Positions 24,114 to 33,461 of a DNA stretch of 64,000 nt are shown here, one piece after another. The notes beneath the pieces are model-generated. The model had not been told where the DNA came from. It searched no databases and worked only from the letters and a program-made list of their open reading frames with translations. This DNA is from Sarocladium kiliense (Eukaryota > Ascomycota > Sordariomycetes > Hypocreales > Sarocladiaceae). Location: assembly GCA_030734395.1 (NCBI GenBank), contig JAUZTG010000016.1:2170001-2234000 (forward strand), read 5' to 3'. Position 1 is the first letter of the stretch. Every line of letters starts with the position of its first letter. A program made the translations under genes and the position numbers.

Positions 24114-26658
24114 ATGGCCGCAATCCCACCCGCGCGAACGCGGTCCCTGCGCGCCGCTGCACCGAGCTTGAACCGTCATCAGCAGTCGAGCAATAATGCT
24201 TCTTCCACAACGATGGCGACAGCCACAGCTACGAGGAGAACGCAGGCTGGACCCGAATCATCGATACAGGGCCCATCGCCACTCTCCCTGTTCATGACGA
24301 ACCTTCGCTTGCTGGACCTCGATCTACTACCCGACTGGCCTGGTATATCGGCAGCGACGTTCTCAGTGACAGGGTCGGGCACTGGGGCGGCACAGGCGCA
24401 GAAGAGGAGGGTGATATGTGTTGAGTGGGCGTTGTTTCGGCTGTTCGAGATTTATGATGCCGAGGAGACAAGGACGGTGAGTTTATTGCTTTGTTGTCTC
24501 TGGCGCGAGGTGGCTCTACAGCAATCTTGGGATATACTAACAAGTTACTTGGCAGAAACTCAAGCCATTCTTTCCACCTCAAGAGCAGGTTCAGTCTGTC
24601 AATCTGCGCGCTGCCTTGCTACGAGGTCTCGAAGCAGCGAAGAAGAGCGGGGTACTGGGCAAAGATACGATTCTACGAAAAACGATGCTGGATGATTGTA
24701 GAGGTGAGAGGCTGGAGGAGGTTCTTGCTGCATTCTCGACGGCAGTGCTGAAGATGGTCGTTGCCGAGGAAGAGAGTATGGGTTCGTCCACCCCTGCAAT
24801 GAGACTTGCGCTGGAGGGTAGGGGATATAAAGATGATAAGACCGACTTGCTGGTGCTCGGGTTGGTGTACCGAGCCGCACTGAATCGAACCTTGAGGGCA
24901 AGGAATGAGACTGCAGCGAAGTTTCGGGACTTCGAAGACCTTCTAAGTGTGAAGGAGAGGGGTGTGAAGAGAAGGAAGGAGGAGGCCAAGGCTTTGAATG
25001 ATGTTGAAAGAGCGCAGCGTGGGAACGCGGCGTCAAAGGACGCGGCCAGGGAGATGCGGCAAACTGTGCGGAATAATTGGGCTGGAAACGAGCAGTGGAT
25101 GGATGCTTTGATGTACGGAGATGCGAAGGGGAGGGGTGACGACGGCGGACCATTTGGTATGCCGTTTGAGAGAGTTTGGCGAAGGGTTGAACAGTCCAGA
25201 CTGGAGGAGCTGGAGGAGGGGGGTGTAGGCTTGTTAGAACAGTTGGAGAGGAGGGTAAGGGGCCACGAGGAGAGGCTGGCGAAGTGGGAGAGGTTTAGGG
25301 ATGGATTGAGGGTTAGTACGAGGGGACCACCTCGGGAGAAGCAAAAGGTCGGAGAGGATGAGAAGGGAAGTAAAGGGCTAAATCTTGGGTTCGGGGCTCA
25401 TGAGAGCTTGCAGGTTGGCGGAGTTGGCGAGAAAAGCAGAGGAAAGTCTGTAGTAAGATTGCCGCAGGCCGGTACGACCACGAGACACGACAAGTTCATC
25501 AAAGATCTGGAGAGAGATCTCGAACAGGCATCCGGGACGGCGACCAACCCCATCGAAGCATTGAGTTTTCTCTTCGATCGAAAGCCAGCGCCAAAAGCAA
25601 CAGGCAGTCTGAAAGCCCCCGACGCAGAACACGAAGCATCGTCCGAGATCAGCGACCTAGAGGACCATGATGTTCTGAATGGCCGACATGTTGATGACGA
25701 ATTCTCCAAGCCCATCGAGCCTCGGAAGTTGGAAGCACTGAAGACGTTCCCAGTGAGGCCGAAGTTGAACTACGCTTCAGCCTCCGCGCTTGCTCGGAAT
25801 AGCCTTGAAGACGAGGGAGAGATTGAAGCTCCTAAGAAGGAGCCCTTGACCAAGAGTGCACCAAAGCTATCGCGACCCCGAACAATGAGTTCCTCTGGCG
25901 AGGAAGCACAGGATGCACCAAGGGCTTTGCCCACTCGTACAAGAACTATGAGTATCTCACGATCCAGAACCTATACTCGGGATCGTTCCATCTCTCCGGA
26001 GGAGTATCAGCAGCCTGAGCAGCACATCCCTGAATACAAGGAGGAAGTCGACACTCGAAGGACGCAACAGAAGCAGCATATGTTGGAGGACGTGGTTGTG
26101 CACGACGATCAGCAACCTGAACCAATATCGCCTACGCAGGATTTGGCGGATGAGATTTTGGAGAATATGGAGAATGCATCGCCATCACCTGCCAAGCCCT
26201 CAAGGCCGCGGCATAAGCTGTCCCTGGCGGAGCGGACGCGCATGTCTATGGCAAGAGGATCATTGCTCTTCGCTGATGACGAGGACCAGGATCTTGAGAT
26301 CTCCCCCCATAAGCAGGCGTCTTCACCTTCAGAACCGCTCCCTTCCACCAACGGCGAAGAGTCAGAGCCCTCGCCTCCTGAGGATCTCGTCAGCCGTACC
26401 AGACGGAGCATGGCGGGCTTTGAGAAAGCTCGTCAAAAGGCGCAGCTGGATCGTAGACGATCAATCAGAAAGTCTAAGGCTATGGGACCGCCCATCAAGG
26501 AGGGGAGTTACTTCCCAAAGGTGCATGAGGAAGAAGGTCAGAGTATTTTGGCGGAGGAGTTGATAGGGGAGGAGGATATGGAGGCGGTGTTCAAGTCAAG
26601 ACCGAAGATTAAGGCGAGTCCAATACCAAGTCCGACGAGGGAGTGGGACGATGACTAG
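24114..26658 (+). CDS. Augmin complex subunit HAUS6
   Basis: HAUS6/Dgt6-like subunit of augmin, which recruits gamma-tubulin to existing microtubules for branching nucleation in the spindle. Two exons, 24114-24476 and 24556-26658, giving about 821 aa; the 79-nt intron is phase 0. The start could also be the in-frame ATG at 24102. The N-terminal HAUS6 domain (residues ~45-280) is clear: LFMTNLRLLDLDLLPDWP, CVEWALFRLFEIYD, then KLKPFFPPQEQVQSVNLRAA and GVLGKDTILRKTMLDDC-GERLEEVLAAFSTAVLK. A coiled-coil-prone region (~370-480 in part) is followed by a long Ser/Pro/Glu-rich disordered tail with RTMS and SPxx motifs, possible kinase targets. Fungi such as S. cerevisiae lack augmin, so this marks a filamentous lineage that kept it. 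It is convergent with the bS21m gene. Confidence 0.9.
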
Positions 26659-26857
26659 GAGTGGGAGAGTTATGGTTAGCACTTGATACACCGCAGGACA
26701 AGGAACATCAAATTGGAAAGACGCGAGGTTGATAAACGAGCAGTCTCAATGAGCTGTATTGTTATACATCGACTTCTACATGTTCCTGAACCTCTATGCT
26801 TTTATACAGGGCGAGGTCTTATACCAGCAGCCTCAATTTCACCATTCCATCAATTCT

Positions 26858-27718
26858 TTACCAACCTTGCCTCTTCAACTCCATGACTCTCCTCACGGTC
26901 TCCCTGAAGCCTCTTTTGAACTGCATCCTCCACCTAACCATCCTCAGCCTCTTCTTCTTCAAGCCCTTCCTCTCATGGAACCTTTGATAATTCGACTTGC
27001 TTCTGATCCCTTGCTTCTTAACTAGCCTGTTCAGCACGTTTAGAGCCTGGGGCGCTGAAGTGGCAGCGTTCTCCCCGAAGAAGGGCTTAACGAAGACGGT
27101 TCGGCCGGTTACAGCAGCGGCGCGGACTTTGGGACGGGCCAGAGGGTCGAGGGCAGCGGCGTTCTGGTTGTGGATGGAGTTGCGGGTGTCGAGCATGCTG
27201 AGGAAGTCGATGGAGGTTGTGCGTTTTGGAGGTGTGGTGGAGGGGTTGGTGTTTCTGGGAATGCGGGAGGCGGCGTCATAGGGGAACTTCGGGGTTGATG
27301 ACGGGGCGCTTCCGGTAGTGGAAGGTTCTGCAGAGGTTGGTGGTGCTGGTCGAGGAGGGAGGTCGGCATTGGGTGCGACTTCTGCGCTGGAGACCGGGCT
27401 GCGATCAGGTGATGGGGTGGTCGTCGCGTTAGGATGTTCAGTTGAGACGGAGTTGTTGCGTGCCTCAGCAGTGGCCGGTGCGGGAGTCGCGGGCACGTAG
27501 TTGCCGACAAGAGGGTTGTGACGAATAGGAGCAGCCTTGGTGTCCTTCTTGTCTCCAGCGCGGATGACGAGGGAGTGAGAGAAGGGACGGGCGTGGAGGA
27601 GAGTTTGCGGCCCTCGTCGGGGGAGGATGGTGATGGTGACTCGAGACGCCCTGGGTGGATGAACAGTCAGTCAATTGCAATCTTTGAATATTACGTGGCG
27701 GAGGAAAGTCACTTACAT
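26858..27718 (-). CDS. mrp21: Mitochondrial small-ribosomal-subunit protein bS21m
   Basis: Two exons on the minus strand: 27717-27718 (only the bases AT) and 26858-27650, giving 264 aa. The 66-nt intron (27651-27716, GTAAGT...CCCAG) splits the initiation codon AT|G. The C-terminal ~50 residues match bS21: YQRFHERKGLKKKRLRM, WRMQFKRGFRETVRRV, ELKRQGW. The N-terminus (MASRVTITILPRRGPQTLL) is rich in Arg/Ser with few acidic residues, a good mitochondrial presequence. The middle (~60-150) is Pro/Ser/Thr-rich and low in conservation, as in other ascomycete bS21m proteins. No other in-frame ATG precedes the FLSMLD segment, so the split start is needed to make the presequence. Acts in the matrix in the small mitoribosomal subunit. 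Divergent from RBM25, convergent with HAUS6. Confidence 0.88.
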
Positions 27719-28146
27719 TTTAATGATGATGCGGCGTCGTAACCATCTCAATGCCTCGATGTTGCTGTGGTTGATGGATGCAGCTGAGCGAACGTCCAAG
27801 AAATTGTGAAGCTGGTCGGGAAGCGAAATGTTGCAGTGAACCCAGGCGCCGGATCAACTGATGGCGCGGCGTGGCTCGGCCAATCATCGGCGCGCCGCAA
27901 ACACGGCGGGCAGCCAGAAAAGATGCGGCTGCATTCACCACCAAGAGAGAAGCTTCAAGTTGTTCCATTCCCAGCAACAGCAGACGGCATTATTTCCTCG
28001 GCCGGAAATCGACCTTAGTGACAGTATTCGATTGTTCGAGTTCCTGGTTTCCCCCGGAACAGAGTCGAAAGCGAGGGACGGTCGAACCTGCAATCGACGG
28101 CCGGCGATCGCGAGCTTGCGCTCTCTCCCAGCCAGCCTCATCCACC
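27719..28146. promoter_or_regulatory. Bidirectional promoter of bS21m and RBM25
   Basis: A 428-bp region separates the divergent start codons. It contains a CCAAT box at 27880-27884 and, just beside it, a 10-bp perfect palindrome CGGCGCGCCG (27888-27897). An 8-codon upstream ORF for the minus-strand gene lies at 27720-27746. The short shared region suggests coupled regulation of the two housekeeping genes, which is inference. Confidence 0.45.
27720..27746 (-). promoter_or_regulatory. Upstream ORF of the bS21m gene
   Basis: ATG at 27744-27746 (minus) reads MVTTPHHH and stops with TAA at 27720-27722, one base before the AT of the split start codon. If transcribed, ribosomes would terminate almost on top of the main start, which favours re-initiation or repression. 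Confidence 0.4.
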
Positions 28147-30552
28147 ATGGCCTACAACCAATATGGAGGTAACCCTTACGGTGCTCCTCCGGCCTATGGA
28201 GGGTATCCGGGAGCAAATGCCCCTCCTGGAATGGGTGCTCCTCCAGGACTTGGTGAGTTCTCAGTTTTCCATTCTTAAAGTTCCCGGCGGTCGCTGACCT
28301 CTTAATCAAAAAGCAACCCCTCCAGGCATGCCCTCTGCTCCTGGTATGGCCCCTCCGGGCATGCAGCAAACGAATGCGCCTCAAGCTAATCGTCCAAGCG
28401 GCATTCCCCCGAACTTCCAACCCCCGACGAACATGCCCAACATCAACTTCAACGCCCCCGTGATCCGCCTGGGCACCTCTTCTGGCAAACCGAGCACTCC
28501 GACAACCGGCGGTCGAGGTGATGGTCCACCTCGAGACGGAGGCAGTCGTTCGGGCCTCGGGATGGAGCGAGGCGGTGGTGAGCAGGGTCGGGATCGTGCC
28601 AGAGAGCAGGTCCCTCCGCTCTTTCCACCAACAGCCGAGGAGAAACTACGAACAATCTTCCTATGGGAAATCCCTGATGGTGTTGGAAGTGATGCTGGCG
28701 TTGAGAAGATCCTGCGCTCTGTGGGTAATCTAAGAAATTGGGATTCTGCCGCCAGTGTTCTGGACGATCACAAGGGCGTCAAGTTTGGATTTGCGCTCTA
28801 CGATGATGTCGACTCTCTATCTATGGCTGTGAAGCTGCTCCACGACGAGAAGATCCATGTTCCTGTCAAGCGGCAAACCTTTAAGAGCGAAACGCCCGGC
28901 GCCGACACTTACGAAGGCATCGAGAAGACAGAGTTGAAGGTTGCAGTCGATGAGAGCACCCTGAAGTATATCGAGGCACACGAAGAGGGCAAGGGAGATG
29001 ATGATACCGACGCTCCACATCGACTAGAAGCCGCAAGATTGGCATTAAAGCAAGTGGTTCGACAGCTCTTCTACCCGCCAGCAGGCGCTGGTACGGACGC
29101 TGAGGGCGACGTTGCGATGGGCAACAACGAGTCGGGTGAGAACGTCGAAGTTGTCAACATTTCTTTGGCTCAGGATGATGAGCTGGCAGACATACCAGCC
29201 GAAATGCGCGAGATGGTCGCCAAGGAGATTGCTGCGTTCCGTGAGCGGAGTACGCAACGAGATCTAGAACGCCTGAAGAGAGAAGAAGAAATGGAGGAGA
29301 TGGAACGGTTGAGAAATGCCCCGTCCAGACCAGGACGTCTTGAATCGCCACCACCAACAAGCAATGGCCAACGAGGAAGCGTCCCAAACGCGCCTTCAGG
29401 CCCCCGAGGACAGAATGGAGCGAACCGTGGGCAGGCCTTCGTCAATGGAGGCATCTCAAATGCTGAGTACTCGATCAACCGGGAGGATGAGGATACCGAA
29501 GCGAGTGACGATGAGATCGAGAGACGGCACAAGGCAAAGCAAAGGGCTGATGATGAGAAGCGCTACATCGAAGCCGAACGCAAATGGACCAATCGCGAGC
29601 GCTCGCGGCAAGCCGCTCTCGAACGGGAGCGGGAGCGGGAGCGGGAACAGCATGATGCTGAATCATTGGAGAGGAGAAAACAGGAGCAGATCGACCGCGA
29701 CAAGGCCTGGGATGACAAGCGTGAGGCTGCTCGGAAAATACATCCATACTACCGGGATCACGGCGCCTGGATCAGAAAACGCAATATGGATAAGGTGGAC
29801 GAGGAGGCAAGAGATGACACCGATAGACGGGCCGAACAGGGCGAGAGAAGGCGCGAGGAAGCCGATGTTGCGAAGGCACGGGGCGCTGCAGATGATTTCC
29901 TTGACAGACAGGCACAGGACATGGGCTCGAGACAACAACCGGACTCGGCATCAGCGCCCCAGCCGTTCAAGCTGTCCTTGGGTGCGGCAGCTCAGAAGGC
30001 GCAAGCGTCACGAGCCGGTGCACCACGTCGCACTATCGCCGAAGTCGAAGGCTTACTGGACGACGAAGAAGCAGACGTCGGAACCAAGCGGCAACTTATT
30101 CCCATCGAGTTCGAACCCACTTCTGCAACGGCAGGTATGTCCGAGGAAGAGATCTCACGGGCGGTGCGGTCTCTTGCAGCTGAGATCCCGTCTGAGAAGG
30201 AGGGCTTGTGGGCTTGGGAGGTCAAGTGGGAGTTTATGGATGAGGGTGTCGTGAGAGATAGGTTGAGACCATTCGTGGAGAAGAAGATCGTGGAGTATCT
30301 GGGTGTACAGGAGGAGATGCTTGTGGAGGTTGTTGAAGAGCACTTGAAAGTGCATGGAAGTGCAGCGGCGTTGGTGGAGGAATTGGAAGGGGTGAGTTAC
30401 TTTTTCCCTTGTCTCCCCTATTCTGTGTTCATGATGAGGCTAACCACTCGTTCCTTTAGGCACTTGATGATGAGGCAGAGGATCTGGTCAAGAAGTTGTG
30501 GAGGATGGTAATCTTCTTCACAGAGTGCGAGAAGAGGGGACTGCCTGCTTGA
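28147..30552 (+). CDS. RBM25-like splicing factor with PWI domain
   Basis: U1-snRNP-associated splicing regulator. Three exons: 28147-28252, 28314-30391, 30460-30552, giving about 758 aa. The N-terminus has PPGMG/PPGL repeats rich in Pro, Gly, Met. An RRM-like fold follows at ~120-200 (RTIFLWEIPDGVG, KGVKFGFALYDDVDSL). The centre (~290-560) is a charged RE/ER-rich coil, including an RERERERE run from a GGGAGC repeat. The C-terminal PWI domain (~660-758: EGLWAWEVKWEFMDEGVV, then LRPFVEKKIVEYLG) is completed only by the last 31-codon exon (ALDDEAEDLVKKLWRMVIFF). The first intron has two in-frame acceptors 12 nt apart (AG at 28312-28313 or 28324-28325). Nuclear, constitutive. It shares a divergent promoter with bS21m. 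Confidence 0.9.
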
Positions 30553-31183
30553 TTACGGTCATGACGCAGGGCATTGAAGGGAAGAAAGAGATAGTCGTGT
30601 CTCAAGTACTGGTTTTGGTCATCTCAGGGACTTGATATCTGGCAAACTGAAATATGTAAGAGGTGCTTCTGGACAGCTTTGGCTTGGCTGTGGTGATAGG
30701 CGTACTGGCTTAGGCAGGGCATCCATTCATGATAGTAATTCTAAAGCTTATTCTGTGATAGCGAACTCGCTTGACGTCCTGATCAGGATATTGAGCTTTG
30801 GCTCTAATATGATAACCAACATCATCAAGGCTCGTACACCTCAGTACTGACGGCTGTTCTTGATCCATCAGCCGGTTTTGCCGAGGTACCTGGGTCCGTC
30901 TCCCCCACAGACGCCGGGTCCCCGCCCCCGGATTCTGGGGCACATCAAGCATCATCTCTCCAACAACCATTACCTCCGCGCAGTTCTGTTTGCTCAGCCT
31001 CTTTGATCAATTGATACAACGTGCTTGAGGGATCGATAACACTCTTGCCACGAAGTACAATAAGGCAGTTGGGACTTTTGTCTCACTAGACGGCTCTCGC
31101 CTCTCATGCCTAGGCATTATCACACCCACGTCGGCTCTCATTTCTTCACCCTCTCGCATACAACCTTCCCCCAATCGGTCACC
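30553..31183. other. Intergenic region
   Basis: About 630 bp between RBM25 and the enoyl-CoA hydratase gene. An in-frame ATG at 31106 could extend the hydratase by 26 residues, but the later start at 31184 has a better context. No other gene is supported. Confidence 0.45.
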
Positions 31184-32041
31184 ATGTCTCAATCTTTTAC
31201 CAGCCCTCCACCCAGCGTCCCAGACGTCATCGTCTCCTTACCAGCACCTCATGTCCTCCTGGTCACCCTCAACCGTCCCAAACAGCTCAATGCCCTTCGC
31301 CGGGAGATGCACTGGCGTCTCGATGCTCTCTGGGCATGGTTTGATGCCGAGCCGGGACTAAGGTGCGCAGTGCTTACGGGAAAGGGGAGGGCGTTCTGTG
31401 CTGGTGCGGACTTGAAGGAGTGGCATGAGGCGAATAAGAAGGGTGTGGTAGGTACAGAGGCGGCAAAGGATATTGAGAAGTGGACGGACAATGGATTCGG
31501 GGGGATGAGCAACAGGAGGGGAAAGAAGCCAATCATCGCGGCCATCAGCGGACTGTGCTTGGGTGGAGGGTTCGAGATTGCTATCAATTGCGATATGATC
31601 ATCGCTAGCGAGGCGGCTAAGTTCGGTCTTCCAGAGGTGACGCGTGGCGTTGTTGCCATTGCCGGCGCTCTACCCCGACTCACTCGTGTCATCGGCCGAC
31701 AACGTGCCACGGAGATGGCGATGTTGGGGCGGATGTACACAGCAGAAGAGCTACGGACGTGGGGTGTGGTGAACAAGGTCGTTCAAGCTACAGGAGGGGA
31801 CGACATAGTGGTGCAGGAGGCGGTCAAGTGGGCGAGTGAGGTGGCGAGTAACTCGCCGGACGCGGTAATTGTAACGAGGGAAGGGTTGATGGGGGGCTGG
31901 GATGGGGAGGATCCAAAGAGTAGTACCGCGAGGGTGGATAGGGGGATGTACAGGGTGATGGACGGAGGAGACAATATGAAGGAGGGAGTGCTGAGCTTTG
32001 TGGAGAGAAGGAAAGCAGTTTGGAAGGATAGCAAGCTATGA
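31184..32041 (+). CDS. Peroxisomal enoyl-CoA hydratase/isomerase
   Basis: Crotonase-fold enzyme hydrating or isomerising enoyl-CoA thioesters. Single exon, 285 aa from ATG at 31184 (context CACCATGT). Crotonase features are LVTLNRPKQLNALRREM, the first oxyanion-hole segment GRAFCAGADLKEWH, the second GLCLGGGFEIAINCDMIIA, and FGLPEVTRGVVAIAGALPRL. Glutamates at both catalytic positions of hydratases (FEIA and LPEV) are present, so hydratase activity is plausible. The protein ends in SKL, a canonical PTS1, so it should act in peroxisomes or glyoxysome-like organelles, probably in fatty-acid or branched-chain acyl-CoA catabolism. The C-terminal ~90 residues have unusual G/A-rich codons (AGG, GGG, GAG), unlike the N-terminal part. 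The exact substrate cannot be told. Confidence 0.92.
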   Translation: MSQSFTSPPPSVPDVIVSLPAPHVLLVTLNRPKQLNALRREMHWRLDALWAWFDAEPGLRCAVLTGKGRAFCAGADLKEWHEANKKGVVGTEAAKDIEKWTDNGFGGMSNRRGKKPIIAAISGLCLGGGFEIAINCDMIIASEAAKFGLPEVTRGVVAIAGALPRLTRVIGRQRATEMAMLGRMYTAEELRTWGVVNKVVQATGGDDIVVQEAVKWASEVASNSPDAVIVTREGLMGGWDGEDPKSSTARVDRGMYRVMDGGDNMKEGVLSFVERRKAVWKDSKL

Positions 32042-33461
32042 GAGGGACTCCGATTGCTATAGATATGCATGAGGAAATATCGACCAGGACAGAAAGGGAG
32101 CCTCCGTCGAGTATGCGGTTTGCAGACAATTCACTCTCACCATTTCTACTCCCGGCTGCTTCTTGGGACCGACTGTCTCGCCAGGACTCAAACAGCCGAA
32201 TTGAACGCCCAAGCCATGTCTCGGACACTAATTGACATGGATCGGCCAAACAGGTCTTAAGCAATGGGCATGTTTGTTGACCTTCTGCAGGGCAGCCAAT
32301 GGATGCTGGACGTGGCGTCACAACCTGCGGACGTCCGACGGCTAGGATCTGAAAGGGTCTCTGATGACGATTGAGCCAAGAACCAGGTAGGGGCTTTTGT
32401 CTAGAGTTACTGAAAGCGACAGAGTTTTGATGCCGGAGGTGCCTCCTGGACTGCTGCTCGTGGAGCAAGCCATCATACTGGCATATGATAGATCCCACGT
32501 TTGCACGCATCTTTCAAGTATCCAACTTGAGAAAGCGCTGTGACAATAAGAATGCCTGCAGCGAAGATGTGCCGCTCATCTGCAGCTCTTCTCGTGAAGG
32601 CGGTCTGCGTCTGCAAGTGCCGCCTCGCTCGACTCACACTGCAGGGATCAGCGGATCTACCGGACGGCTGAGCCCGCACCGCATCCCTAGCTTCCACCTC
32701 GTCCCACTTTACGGTGTTCCATTCGTTTACTGTGACTAGGGTGGGTATGAGACAAGGCATGGTTGACATATGAGGAAAAAGCAACGTCTCAAATGTAGGG
32801 AGTTGAGAGAAGATCCAAGAGGCCGAGGCAAAACAAGGTTTGGAGTCGATCTGCTTGTTGATTTAACGAAGCTTGACCGGAGGCTATTGGGAAGCGAGAT
32901 GTACAAGATGCACATAAGCTTCTCTTCTGTTCGAAACCATTGGGCAGGACGGATATGCAGTGTTCCAACGCTGATGCTGAGCGATCTCGGGTCGTGTTCT
33001 TGGACTCTGTCCAAACCCTAAGGGAGACTGGTGTAAGACATCCTATCACCACCCAAGTAGTGATCGCCACCCTAGTCGGCGCTGAACCATCCACTCTTTG
33101 GCAGCAGAGAGTGACGTCCTCTCGAGGGGACGACGCCTTTCATACCCCTCCCTTGGAGGCCGTAGCGTCCTCTTCCGAATGTTAGACGTTGAAGCTATAG
33201 AAACGCTCTGGTTCATTGGACGCTTGTCCGCCCCGGCGAGGACCGTCCCTCCCGTAGACCTCCGCTAGGAGGCCCAGACAAAGCTAAATTAGGAGTCGCG
33301 CAGATGTGAGACGCCCCGATCTTACCTACATGTGCTTGGTTCTGTTTCTACTTAGTGGTGAATTGTTAAACGTATTAGTATCCCGCGTCCTGCAGCTCAG
33401 GCCGCGGTCGGGTCCTCGCCATGGTCCGTAATGAGCGCTTGATTTCCACCAGGTAGCCATC
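32042..33461. other. Intergenic region
   Basis: About 1.4 kb between the hydratase and the DUF2235 gene. Overlapping open frames on both strands (32038-32260 plus, 32473-33094 minus) lack motifs. No tRNA, rRNA or repeat was recognised. Confidence 0.45.

Noticed and set aside
29625..29650. GGGAGC tandem repeat as a separate satellite
   Set aside because: It lies inside the RBM25 coding sequence and simply encodes Arg-Glu repeats typical of the protein.
31106..31183. Upstream in-frame ATG for the enoyl-CoA hydratase
   Set aside because: It would add a non-conserved 26-residue extension; the start at 31184 has a stronger context and the PTS1 does not need an N-terminal signal.
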